Part shown: positions 22,615 through 30,898 of the stretch, one piece after another
How the letters are laid out: each line of letters starts with the position of its first letter
Numbering within the stretch: position 1 is the first letter of the stretch
Source of the DNA: Bacteroidales bacterium
GTDB lineage: Bacteria; Bacteroidota; Bacteroidia; Bacteroidales; UBA932
NCBI GenBank assembly: GCA_017464245.1
Contig: JAFUDV010000050.1
Coordinates: 1-44,838, forward strand
DNA length: 44,838 nucleotides
Direction of reading: 5' to 3'
The notes under the pieces: model-generated
What the model saw: only the letters and a program-made list of their open reading frames with translations
Told to the model about the DNA's origin: nothing
Databases searched by the model: none
Made by a program: the position numbers and the translations under genes

Positions 22615-25027
22615 TGTTCATTTCTTCGATGTCCACGGGGCGTTCCTTCCGGTCCCCGACGAGGTAGCGGGCGTAGTGGTCCGCCATCTTCCAGAAGAAC
22701 CACTCGTTCATGTCCCCGAAACCGTGGCGCTGGCCCGGCATGATCACATAGTCGAAGCGCTTGTTGGCCCGGATGAGGGCGTTCGCCACGCGGATGGAGT
22801 TCGCCGGGTTCACGTTGTTGTCGATGTCGCCGTGGACCAGCATCAGGTGGCCCTTCAGCCGGGAGGCAATCTGCGGGTTCGTCGTGATCTTGTACACGAA
22901 GGTGGTGTCGCCCTTCTCCACCTTCTCGGCGACGCCGTGGTGCTGTTCGCTCCACCAGCGGTTGTAGATGCGGTTGTCGTGGTTGCCGGCGCAGGAGACG
23001 GCCGCCTTGAAGAAGTCGTTGTACTGGAGCAGGGCCGCCGTGGACATGAATCCGCCGCCGGAATGGCCGTGGATGCCCACGCGGTCGGGGTCGATGAACT
23101 TGTGCCGCGCCGCGAGCTGCTGGATGGCGTACTTCTGGTCCTCCAGGCCGTAGTCGCGGAGGTTGCCGTAGCCGTAGTTGTGGTACCACTTGGACCGGTT
23201 CGGGTGGCCGCCGCGGTTGCCCACGGTGATGACGATCATGCCGATCTGGGCGAGCCGGTCGGTACGGGTCATGCCGCTGGACCAATAGACCGTATTGGCC
23301 TCCACCTGCGGCCCGGGATACACGTAGTCCGCTATCGCATAGACTTTCGTGGAGTCGAAGTCGAAGGGCTTGTACATGGCGCCGTGGAGGTCTGTGACCC
23401 CGTCGGCCGCCTTCACGACGAAGCGCTCCGGGAAACGGTAGCCGGCCGCGAAGAGCTCACTGAAGTCCGCCTCCTCCAGTTCCGTCCGCTTGCCGGTGGC
23501 GGAGACGAGGGCCGATGCGGGCTTGCAGTCCACGCGGGAGTAGTTGGCAATGAAGAACTTGGCATCGTCCGAGGCGACGGCCGCGACATTCATGTCGGGC
23601 ATGTCCAGCTGCTGCATCCCGCCGCCGGCAAGGGGCACGCGGAAGGTGTGCATCTGGTAGGGATTCTCCTTCTTGTCCACGCCGCAGGCGGCGGCGAGGA
23701 GGTAGCCGTCGCCCACCGCCAGGACGTCATCCACGTGGAAGGCGCCTTCGGTGAGGTTGCGCTCGAGGGTGCCGTCGGCCTTGTAAAGGTACAGGTTGGC
23801 CCAGCCGTTCCGCTCGGACCACCACACGAACCGGCCGTCCGGGAGGAAGCGGGGCGAACGGTATTCCACATAGGTGTTCATCCGTTCGGAGACCACCGTC
23901 TTCGTGCTGTCGCTGCCCACGTCCACGCGGCATAGGTCCAGCCGCTTGAGGTCGCGGCTCTGGCGGACCAGCCAGAAATGGGTGTCGTTCCCCATCCACT
24001 TGCTGCCCCGGAACTCCTCGTAGCGGTCCTTCGCCACCGGGTCGGCGTTCAGGACGCTGCATTCCTGGTCCTTGAAGGCGATGACCTTCACGGCCTGCGC
24101 ATGGCCCTCCGTGTCGATGACATACAGGTACGGCGTGGGCCCGGGCTCGCCCGGCATCTGGTAGTGGTAGGTCTCCAGGGTGGGGCGCGGCTCGGTGACG
24201 GAGTTGATCACCCAGAAGGGCTTGACCTTGGCCATGTCCCATTTGAAAGTGGCGAACTTCTTTCCGCCCGGCGCCCAGGCGACGGGCGCGAAGTGGCGCT
24301 TGGTGGAATCCGTCTCGTTGTCGCCGGCGTAATTGTCTCCGTTCCAGGAGAATTCCGCCGTCCCGTCGAAGGTGAGGCGCTTCTCCACAAGGGTGCTGTC
24401 CTTCTCGTCCTTCGCCGCCTTGCGCAGCGAGGTGGAGTCCATCAGGTACAGGTCGTGGTTCTTCACGTACACGCCCAGGGTGCCGTCCGGGGAGACATTG
24501 GCCCAGGAGGGGTACAGCTTCGGGTGTTCGTCGGTGTCCCAGGTGAGCTTCTTCGTCTCGATGTCCCAGTAGAACCGGTACTTGACGTACTCGGTCTTGC
24601 TTTTCTTCTTCGACGAGGTGTCCCGCTTCTCGGTCTTGGAGGTGATGTCGAACTGGAAGTACCGGTCATCCTTCAGCTCCAGGCGCAGGGGAAGGTGCTG
24701 GGCGTCATACGGGTCGCGGGTGATCTCGGTCACCTGCATCGCGAGCTTGTCCATGTCGAAAAGCTCGGTCTTCCGGCCCGCCACCGGGTCCACGAGGTAG
24801 TACTTCGTGCCCGCGGAGGTCTTGTAGCTGTACCAGAACCGGTCGCTGCGGGCGAACCAGTTCGGGGTGATGCGGGTGGAATAGACCATCTTCCCCACCT
24901 TCTTCTGGGAGAAGCGTTCGGCGAGGTCGTAATTGGCCGTGGTGACTTTGCGCGAGGCGTCGCGGTGCGGCTGGGCGGTGGCCGCGAGGCTCAGGGCGAG
25001 AACGAGGAGAGTAAGGAACCGTTTCAT
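22607..25027 (-). CDS. S9 family prolyl dipeptidyl-peptidase (DPP IV-like)
   Basis: This is an 806-residue exported serine peptidase. After a signal peptide ending near AATAQ there is an eight-bladed-propeller-type region (about 30-530) and an alpha/beta-hydrolase domain. The catalytic triad is visible: Ser656 in GHSGGGF, Asp736 in HGDIDNNV, His768 in GQRHGFG. Such DPP IV relatives remove Xaa-Pro or similar dipeptides in the periplasm. The start codon overlaps the GH2 stop (TAATG), and the stop overlaps the DUF3298 start, so all three genes form one unit. The propeller carries a lysine/serine-rich loop (DTSSKKKSKTEYVKY) that looks like an insertion. Exact specificity is not determined. Confidence 0.93.
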   Translation of the reverse strand: MKRFLTLLVLALSLAATAQPHRDASRKVTTANYDLAERFSQKKVGKMVYSTRITPNWFARSDRFWYSYKTSAGTKYYLVDPVAGRKTELFDMDKLAMQVTEITRDPYDAQHLPLRLELKDDRYFQFDITSKTEKRDTSSKKKSKTEYVKYRFYWDIETKKLTWDTDEHPKLYPSWANVSPDGTLGVYVKNHDLYLMDSTSLRKAAKDEKDSTLVEKRLTFDGTAEFSWNGDNYAGDNETDSTKRHFAPVAWAPGGKKFATFKWDMAKVKPFWVINSVTEPRPTLETYHYQMPGEPGPTPYLYVIDTEGHAQAVKVIAFKDQECSVLNADPVAKDRYEEFRGSKWMGNDTHFWLVRQSRDLKRLDLCRVDVGSDSTKTVVSERMNTYVEYRSPRFLPDGRFVWWSERNGWANLYLYKADGTLERNLTEGAFHVDDVLAVGDGYLLAAACGVDKKENPYQMHTFRVPLAGGGMQQLDMPDMNVAAVASDDAKFFIANYSRVDCKPASALVSATGKRTELEEADFSELFAAGYRFPERFVVKAADGVTDLHGAMYKPFDFDSTKVYAIADYVYPGPQVEANTVYWSSGMTRTDRLAQIGMIVITVGNRGGHPNRSKWYHNYGYGNLRDYGLEDQKYAIQQLAARHKFIDPDRVGIHGHSGGGFMSTAALLQYNDFFKAAVSCAGNHDNRIYNRWWSEQHHGVAEKVEKGDTTFVYKITTNPQIASRLKGHLMLVHGDIDNNVNPANSIRVANALIRANKRFDYVIMPGQRHGFGDMNEWFFWKMADHYARYLVGDRKERPVDIEEMNND

Positions 25028-27546
25028 TATCGGAGGGTTATTTTCTGGCCCTTGAGGCCGGGAGAACTGACGGAAAGGACGATTTCACCGGGTCCGGTCC
25101 GGCGGACGATGACGGAGGCGAGGCCGTTGAACGCCTCGATGGAGGTGCTGTGGAAGGGCGTGTGGCAGGTCGGGTCGCCGGCATCGGTGGCAACGATCTC
25201 GCCGGGACCCTTCACGCGGAAGGTCAGTTGGTTCGAGGCGGCCGGGACGGTGATTCCGTCGGCATCGGCGATGCGCACATCGACATAGGCGAGGTCGCCG
25301 GGGAGGGCGTGCCAGTAACCGACGGCGGGGTAGGGCTTCCCGTAGGTGCAGAACCCATCGCGCGGGAACATCCATTCCTGTTCCATCAGGACGGACTTGG
25401 GCGCGGAGGCCGTGACGACTTCCTCGCTGGCCCACGGCTTCCCGTTCCGGTAGGCGACCACCTTCAGGGTGCCGGGCTCATAGACCACGTCGTCCCAGCG
25501 GAGGCGGTAGCCCTCCCGGACCTTGCGGCCCTGGGACTTTCCGTTGACGAAGAGTTCGGCCTCGTCGCCGGTGGTATAGACATGGACGGGGGTCACCTGC
25601 CCTTCCCGGCCGGGCCAGGTCCAGTGCGGAAGGAGATGGACCATGGGCTTTTCCGGACGCCAGCGGGCCTGGTACAGCCAGTAGCGGTCCTTCGGGAAGC
25701 CGGCGAGGTCGATGATGCCGAAGTAGGAACTCCGGGACGGGAGCGGGACTTCCGCGATCTTCTGTCCCCAGCCGGCGACCATCTTCCGGAACGCCTCCTT
25801 CTCCTCTTCCGTGTGGAAGTTGGTGAACACGGACGGGTCCATGTTGAAGGGCGTGGGTTCGCCCAGGTAGTCGAAGCCGGTCCAGACGAACTCGCCGGCG
25901 CACGCGGGCACCTGGTCCTCATACTCCCACTCGTAATCGGGCTTGGAGGCCCATCCGGGGGCGTACAGGTCGTAGGAACTCACCTGGAAGGGGGCGTCCA
26001 GCGTCCATCCCTTGCCCTTCTCTTCCTCCACCGGGAAGAGGTAGTAGCCGCGGGTGGAGATGCAGGAGGCCGTCTCGGAGCCGAACACCGGCTGTCCAGG
26101 GTGGTTCTTCACGAATTCCGCGTATAGGTGCGGCTTGTAGTTGAAGCCATATACGTCGATGGTGGCGGCATAGGGCTGGCTGGCCGCCCAGGGGTTGTCG
26201 TTGCCGGCGGAGGTAGGACGCGTCGGGTCCTCGCGGTGACAGATGCCGGTGAGCTTTTCCGGAATCCACCACTTGGTGCTGTCGCCCTGCTCGCCGCATT
26301 CGTTGCCGATGGACCAGAGGATGACGGAGGGGTGGTTCCGGTCGCGGTGGATCATCGCTACGAGGTCTTTCTCCACCCACTCGTCGAACAGTTCCGCGTA
26401 ACCGTGTTCCTTCTTGGGAACGGTCCAGGTGTCCGTGAGCTCGTCCATCACCAGGAAGCCCATCCGGTCGCACAGGTCCAGCAGCTCCGGGGCCGGCGGG
26501 TTGTGGGAGGTGCGGATGGCGTTGCAGCCCATTTCCTTGAGCTGGGTCAGGCGGCGGATCCAGGCCCCGTCGTGCCAGACGGCGCCGAGGGCGCCCGCGT
26601 CATGGTGCAGGCAGACGCCTTTCAGGAACGTCTTCACGCCGTTGAGGTAGAATCCGTCGGCCTTCCATTCCGCCTTGCGGAGGCCGAAGGGGGTGTCGTA
26701 GGTGTCCTTGGTGCCGTCCGCCGATTCCACGACGGTGCGGGCGAGATACAGTTCGGGGTTCTCCGGACTCCAGAGACGGGCGCCGGGGATGTTGAAAGCC
26801 TGGGTGAGCGTCCGCCCGTCGGCGATCCGCTCGATGCTGCGCGTCTCTGCCAGGATGTGGTTTACGGTCACTTCCGTCTTGTCGCGCCAGTAGCGGTCCT
26901 GCCGGATGATCTGGGTGGTGACGGTGCCCACGGTCTCCGCTCCGGCGTGCTTGAGGGTGAGCCGGAGGGTGATGTCGGCATCGGCCCGGTTCAAGGTGCG
27001 GTCGATATGATAGACATCGGCAGTGACATACGTGCCCCAGCGGGCGACGGAGGTCCTTTCCGTGCGGGTGAGCCAGACATTGCGGTAGAGGCCGCCGCCG
27101 GGATACCAGCGGGAGGATTCCTCCGGGTTGTCCAGGGAGATGACGATCTCGTTGTCCCCTTCCTGCAGGGCCGGGTTCAGCCGGACGGCAAAGGAGGCGT
27201 AGCCGTAGGGCCAGCCGCCGAGGTCCCGGCCGTTGACCTTCACCGTCGCATGCGACATTGCGCCGTCGATTTCCAGGTCGATGTCCTTCTGCAGGTCTTC
27301 CGGCTTTATGCTCAGGCTCTTCCGGTAGGTGGCCTTCCCCCACCAGGCAAGCTTTCCGCTCTCGCCGGGGTACTCCTGGCGGAACGCTCCGTCCACGCCC
27401 CAGTCGTGGGGGAGATCCAGGGTCTTCCGGACTCCGTCTTTCTCGAAGGTCCATCCGTCGTTGAAGGGAGACCGGCCGGCGGGCTGCGCCGCGGCGGCCC
27501 CTGCGGCACCCGCCGCGATCGCAAGGCAAAGGAAAAGTTTTTTCAT
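25027..27546 (-). CDS. glycoside hydrolase family 2 enzyme (beta-galactosidase/beta-glucuronidase type) with DUF4982
   Basis: This is an 839-residue secreted enzyme with signal peptide MKKLFLCLAIAAGAAGAAAA. The order is: GH2 sugar-binding domain (about 25-165, SRWYPGGGLYRNVWL), immunoglobulin-like domain, and a TIM barrel with acid/base Glu416 in SIGNECGEQ and nucleophile Glu491 in VFGSETAS. A DUF4982 domain follows, and then the C-terminal GH2 module (ATDAGDPT, IEAFNGLASVIV). It should hydrolyse terminal beta-linked hexose or hexuronate residues. The exact sugar is not readable. It is the first gene of an operon with an S9 peptidase and a DUF3298 lipoprotein, which suggests combined attack on glycoprotein or peptide-linked glycans. 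Confidence 0.93.
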   Translation of the reverse strand: MKKLFLCLAIAAGAAGAAAAQPAGRSPFNDGWTFEKDGVRKTLDLPHDWGVDGAFRQEYPGESGKLAWWGKATYRKSLSIKPEDLQKDIDLEIDGAMSHATVKVNGRDLGGWPYGYASFAVRLNPALQEGDNEIVISLDNPEESSRWYPGGGLYRNVWLTRTERTSVARWGTYVTADVYHIDRTLNRADADITLRLTLKHAGAETVGTVTTQIIRQDRYWRDKTEVTVNHILAETRSIERIADGRTLTQAFNIPGARLWSPENPELYLARTVVESADGTKDTYDTPFGLRKAEWKADGFYLNGVKTFLKGVCLHHDAGALGAVWHDGAWIRRLTQLKEMGCNAIRTSHNPPAPELLDLCDRMGFLVMDELTDTWTVPKKEHGYAELFDEWVEKDLVAMIHRDRNHPSVILWSIGNECGEQGDSTKWWIPEKLTGICHREDPTRPTSAGNDNPWAASQPYAATIDVYGFNYKPHLYAEFVKNHPGQPVFGSETASCISTRGYYLFPVEEEKGKGWTLDAPFQVSSYDLYAPGWASKPDYEWEYEDQVPACAGEFVWTGFDYLGEPTPFNMDPSVFTNFHTEEEKEAFRKMVAGWGQKIAEVPLPSRSSYFGIIDLAGFPKDRYWLYQARWRPEKPMVHLLPHWTWPGREGQVTPVHVYTTGDEAELFVNGKSQGRKVREGYRLRWDDVVYEPGTLKVVAYRNGKPWASEEVVTASAPKSVLMEQEWMFPRDGFCTYGKPYPAVGYWHALPGDLAYVDVRIADADGITVPAASNQLTFRVKGPGEIVATDAGDPTCHTPFHSTSIEAFNGLASVIVRRTGPGEIVLSVSSPGLKGQKITLR

Positions 27547-27552
27547 AATACG

Positions 27553-27560
27553 CGAAGATA
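27553..27560 (-). promoter_or_regulatory. -7 promoter box (TATCTTCG) for the GH2 operon
   Basis: This box differs from TAnnTTTG at one position on the minus strand. It ends 6 nt before the GH2 ATG, the same distance seen for three other genes in the window. Confidence 0.45.
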
Positions 27561-27636
27561 GTGAAACTTCAGGACATCGGCAACCGGGAAACCGGAAAAT
27601 AACGCCCGTTCCGTTCCGTTTTGAGGACGGAATTCG

Positions 27637-27644
27637 TATCTTTG
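27637..27644 (+). promoter_or_regulatory. -7 promoter box (TATCTTTG) for the nitroreductase gene
   Basis: This exact TAnnTTTG box ends 18 nt before the nitroreductase ATG. No clear TTTG at the ideal -33 spacing was seen. Confidence 0.55.
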
Positions 27645-27662
27645 CCCCAGTTAACGACTTGA

Positions 27663-28289
27663 ATGATGAAATTGACCCGTTTCTTCCTCATGGCTACCCT
27701 TCTGACCGCCGCGGCGGCCTGCGCTCCGAAGCCGCAGGCGGCCGCCCCTTCCGCCCTGGACACGATCCTCTCCCGCAAGAGTGTCCGCACCTATACGGAC
27801 CAGCCGGTTTCCGACCAGCAGGTGGAGACGATCCTCCGCGCCGCGATGGCGGCTCCCTCCGGCATGAACGTCCAGCCGTGGCGCTTCGTCGTCATCCGCG
27901 ACCAGGCCGTGAAGGAGGTCCTCGCCGGCGGCTTCAACAAGATGATCGCGAAGGCGCCCGTCGTGTTCGTCGTGTGCGGCGAGACCACCGTCCTGCGCCG
28001 TCCCCGGGGTGAGGAGAATGCCGACCCCGTCCTCGTGGAGAACCACAACTGGACGGCCGACTGCGCCGCCGCGACGGAGAACCTGCTCCTCGCCGCCGAA
28101 GCCCTGGGCCTCGGTGCCGTATGGACCGCCTGTTATCCGTATGACGACCGGATGGGTCCCGCCCGCGAGGTCCTGGGCCTTCCGGAGAACGTCACGCCGT
28201 ACTGCATCGTCCCCTGCGGCTATCCCGGCGGCGACGACCAGCCCAAGGACAAGTGGAAGCCCGAAAACATCCACTACGACAAGTGGTAA
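27663..28289 (+). CDS. lipoprotein nitroreductase-family flavoprotein
   Basis: This 208-residue protein combines a lipoprotein signal (cysteine at about Cys20, LLTAAAACAPK) with a nitroreductase domain. The FMN-binding landmarks are ILSRKSVRTYTDQPVS, AMAAPSGMNVQPWRFVVI, and NLLLAAEALGLGAVWTACYP. Family members reduce nitro, quinone or other electrophilic groups using NAD(P)H and FMN. Export is unusual for the family as a whole but is seen in Bacteroidota. The first of two consecutive ATGs (27663) is used. The stop overlaps the next gene's GTG (GTGGTAA), so the GNAT gene is coupled to it. Confidence 0.88.
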   Translation: MMKLTRFFLMATLLTAAAACAPKPQAAAPSALDTILSRKSVRTYTDQPVSDQQVETILRAAMAAPSGMNVQPWRFVVIRDQAVKEVLAGGFNKMIAKAPVVFVVCGETTVLRRPRGEENADPVLVENHNWTADCAAATENLLLAAEALGLGAVWTACYPYDDRMGPAREVLGLPENVTPYCIVPCGYPGGDDQPKDKWKPENIHYDKW

Positions 28290-28816
28290 TCCGTCCCGCC
28301 GTTCCGGCTGACCTCCCCGCCCTGCGGCCCGTCTTCGAGGCCGCCAAGGGCATCATGCGTGCGGACGGTAACCTCGACCAGTGGTCCGCTCCCGGCTTCC
28401 CGCCGGAGGAGCTGCTGCTGCGCGACATCGCCCGCGGCGGCGGGTATGTCATTCTGAACGACGGGCCTTCTGTTATTCTGAACGACGGTTCTTCTGTCAT
28501 TCTGAGCGAAGCGAAGGAATCTGTCGTCGCGTACTTCGCCCTCCTGCCTTCCCCGGAGCCTACCTACTCCTACATCGACGGCGCCTGGCTCACCGACGCA
28601 CCCTACGGCGTCATCCACCGCATGGCCAGCTATCCGGACGTGCACGGAATCTTTTCTGCTGTAATAGATTACGCCTCCTCGCGTTATGCGCACCTTCGCA
28701 TTGACACACACCGCGACAACCGCATCATGCAGCACCTCATCGGCAAGCACGGCTTCACCTGCTGCGGCATCATCCGGCTTGCCGACGGCACCGAGCGCCT
28801 CGCGTACGAGCGGTAG
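28283..28816 (+). CDS. GNAT-family N-acetyltransferase with an in-frame repeat insertion
   Basis: This is a 177-residue GNAT-fold protein. VIRPAVPADLPALRPVFEAA is the typical first strand and helix. YIDGAWL and GVIHRMASYPDVHGI form the core, and HLRIDTHRDNRIMQHLIGKH followed by GFTCCG is the acetyl-CoA/helix-4 region. The start is the GTG at 28283, which overlaps the nitroreductase stop. The longer frame from 28253 lies inside that gene. Residues about 56-80 (VILNDGPSVILNDGSSVILSEAKES in parts) are translated from a tandem DNA repeat that looks foreign to the fold. The repeat keeps the frame open, so the protein may still be made. The substrate is unknown. Confidence 0.8.
   Translation: MVIRPAVPADLPALRPVFEAAKGIMRADGNLDQWSAPGFPPEELLLRDIARGGGYVILNDGPSVILNDGSSVILSEAKESVVAYFALLPSPEPTYSYIDGAWLTDAPYGVIHRMASYPDVHGIFSAVIDYASSRYAHLRIDTHRDNRIMQHLIGKHGFTCCGIIRLADGTERLAYER
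28448..28522 (+). repeat. three-unit tandem repeat inserted in the GNAT coding region
   Basis: Units lie at 28448-28471, 28472-28495 (24 bp each) and 28496-28522 (27 bp), all starting GTCATTCTGA or GTTATTCTGA. The third unit, GTCATTCTGAGCGAAGCGAA then GGAATCT, resembles a dispersed intergenic repeat I know from many bacterial genomes. All units are multiples of three. Confidence 0.8.
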
Positions 28817-28864
28817 GGGGGCGTTTTCCCCTTCTCCCAATTATATACAAGCCTCCTCTCTTTA

Positions 28865-29017
28865 TGTACACATCTCGTTTGTACAACCGAACGGCCATAG
28901 AAAGGTGTTTTTGTGTACAAATCTCCCGAAAGAAGACCGAATTTCCCTTTTTTCAAAAGATTTGAACAGGAAAACCGGCCTGGAGGACCATTTTCATGTA
29001 CATACGAGATATGTACA
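28865..29017. repeat. TGTACA-containing palindromic repeats in a convergent intergenic region
   Basis: Two 21-bp elements, 28865-28885 (plus sense) and 28997-29017 (minus sense), each have TGTACA at both ends around ATCTCGT. A third half copy (TGTACAAATCTCC) is at 28914-28926. The region lies between the 3' ends of the GNAT and lyase genes and holds no other recognisable feature. Confidence 0.7.
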
Positions 29018-29041
29018 AAGTCAGGATTCTATTCTGTGGGA

Positions 29042-30892
29042 CTACAGAACCTTTGACAGGCAGACGTGCAGCACGACCTTCTGGTGGGGCTGCAGCGTGA
29101 AGGTGTAGCCGATAAGCGATGTGCCGGGGTTGGCGACGTCGGTCGGGTGCAGGTACTGCATGCCGTCGATGTCCATGGCTGCGGAATCATAGGTCGTCGG
29201 CCAGAAATGCGGCGTGACTTCAGGGGCCGACTCTTCCGTTGTGACGGACAGGGTCCGGCATTTTCCGTCGGCGCGCAGCAGGAACCGGCCGTCGGAAAAG
29301 GCGGCCTCGGCCTCGGATGCCATCGCCCAGCGGATGGTGCAGGTGGAATCCCCGGCCTGCAGATGGTCCACGACATGAAGGTCCTGACCGTCGAAGAGCA
29401 CTTCCCGCCGGTAATCGGCGAGGTCGTCGTCATAGGCCGGCCGCAGATACAGTCCCGCACCGGCGGGATCCCCGGCGGACGGAACGTCCGGCTTCCGCGT
29501 CCGGAGTAGATCGATGACGCGGTTTACCTTGGGAACTTTCCCGTTGACCGTCAATATGTTATGGGAAAACGGACCGATGCGGAAAACGCTCCAGCGTTCG
29601 CTGTCCTGGGTCATGTCCCAGAGGTCCACGCCGGCCGACTCCAGCGAGTTGTAGTCCTGCATCCCGAGGTCGGTCGCCCAGGCGACGCCGTCGGACTCGA
29701 AGTAGAAAGAGCCCTGGTCGCAATGTGAGTGGCTGGACATCGTGAGGCCGCCCTTGACGCCCAGGTAATCGTCGTCCCGGGAGCGCCAGCCGCTGCGGTA
29801 CACGAAGATGGGGGTTGTGCCGCCGCACTCGTAATAATGCCCTTCCGGCGGGGTGATTTCAAACCCGGGTGCCTTACCCAGCGAAATGAGGAACATCGGG
29901 AACAACCGCTCCTCGCAGAGGCGCTTGTAGTCGGTATCTTCCATGATCCGCAATTCGGGATAGAGCAGTGTCGGGTCGCCCGTACGGGTCATCATCCAGG
30001 CCTGCATGTACTGCCCGCTGGCCTTCCGGTAGGAATCCGAAAAACTGTAGCAGTTCCCCGCCGGGGTGGACGTGAAGCGGATGAAGTCGGCGGAGGCGAG
30101 AAAGTCGTAGGGGAGATGCCCGGCTCCGACCGGCCATCTCTCCGGAAACGCGCTCTCCACGGCCGCCTCCAGCATGATCTGGAAGGAGGTCCCGTAGCCC
30201 CAGTAGTTGTACCCTTCCGGATAGCCGCCACCTTCGTAGGCTTTATATGCCAACTTGTTGGATTCCAGGGACTTCTCCAGCATGGACCGGCAGAATTCCG
30301 GGTCCTCCTCCCACACGGCGAGAGCCCCGTACACCATCCCGGCGTTGCACACGGAGTTCCAGTTGATTTCGCTCCGGTAGAACCAGGCGTCGCCGGGGTT
30401 CTGCGCCGGCTTGAGGCCTTTGTCGATGATGGCCCGGGCCACGGTCTTCCGCTCGGCAGGGGTCATCCTGTCGTACAGCCAGTCATAGCCGATCGCGACG
30501 GCCATCGTCATCTCCCCGACGTCCAGGAAGTGCGCCGGGTTCCAGTCGGAGAAGGCGCTTACGGCCAGCATCTCGTCGATGGCGCGCCGGGCATAGGCCT
30601 CTCCGCCGTGCGTCCGGTAGGTGTACCCCAGCCAGAAAACCCGCTTCAGCGCCTCCCGGGAGGTGTGCAGCAGCCGCCTGCCGATCATCTTCCGCGTCAC
30701 CGGCGGCTCGTCCAGCACTGCGTCGCAGAACGAGACGATCACGCTGTCCGCCCGGGTAAACATGCTCTCCGGTGGCACTACTGGCTTTTCGCCCGTCCGC
30801 ATCAGCAGCCGCGGGTGCGGAACCGGCTCCTGGGCCTGGGCGAAAACCACCATCCCGAGAAGGGCCCAGGAAAGGAATAACAGTCGTTTCAT
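29042..30892 (-). CDS. heparinase II/III superfamily polysaccharide lyase
   Basis: This is a 616-residue exported protein with signal peptide MKRLLFLSWALLGMVVFAQA. The first two thirds form an alpha-helical toroid with repeated aromatic-rich helices (SDWNPAHFLDVGEMTMAVAI, GYNYWGYGTSFQIMLEAAVE). The C-terminal third is the heparinase II/III beta-sandwich, recognisable by TMSSHSHCDQGSFYFESDG and WATDLGMQDY. Such enzymes cleave uronate-containing polysaccharides by beta-elimination and leave an unsaturated uronate end. That product is the substrate of the GH88 enzyme encoded 6 bp upstream in the same operon. Whether the target is heparan, chondroitin, alginate or another polymer cannot be decided. 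Confidence 0.87.
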   Translation of the reverse strand: MKRLLFLSWALLGMVVFAQAQEPVPHPRLLMRTGEKPVVPPESMFTRADSVIVSFCDAVLDEPPVTRKMIGRRLLHTSREALKRVFWLGYTYRTHGGEAYARRAIDEMLAVSAFSDWNPAHFLDVGEMTMAVAIGYDWLYDRMTPAERKTVARAIIDKGLKPAQNPGDAWFYRSEINWNSVCNAGMVYGALAVWEEDPEFCRSMLEKSLESNKLAYKAYEGGGYPEGYNYWGYGTSFQIMLEAAVESAFPERWPVGAGHLPYDFLASADFIRFTSTPAGNCYSFSDSYRKASGQYMQAWMMTRTGDPTLLYPELRIMEDTDYKRLCEERLFPMFLISLGKAPGFEITPPEGHYYECGGTTPIFVYRSGWRSRDDDYLGVKGGLTMSSHSHCDQGSFYFESDGVAWATDLGMQDYNSLESAGVDLWDMTQDSERWSVFRIGPFSHNILTVNGKVPKVNRVIDLLRTRKPDVPSAGDPAGAGLYLRPAYDDDLADYRREVLFDGQDLHVVDHLQAGDSTCTIRWAMASEAEAAFSDGRFLLRADGKCRTLSVTTEESAPEVTPHFWPTTYDSAAMDIDGMQYLHPTDVANPGTSLIGYTFTLQPHQKVVLHVCLSKVL

Positions 30893-30898
30893 GCGTAA

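Noticed and set aside
28253-28282. Longer GNAT start inside the nitroreductase gene
   Set aside because: These ten codons overlap conserved nitroreductase coding sequence; the GTG at 28283 overlapping the stop gives a standard GNAT N-terminus.
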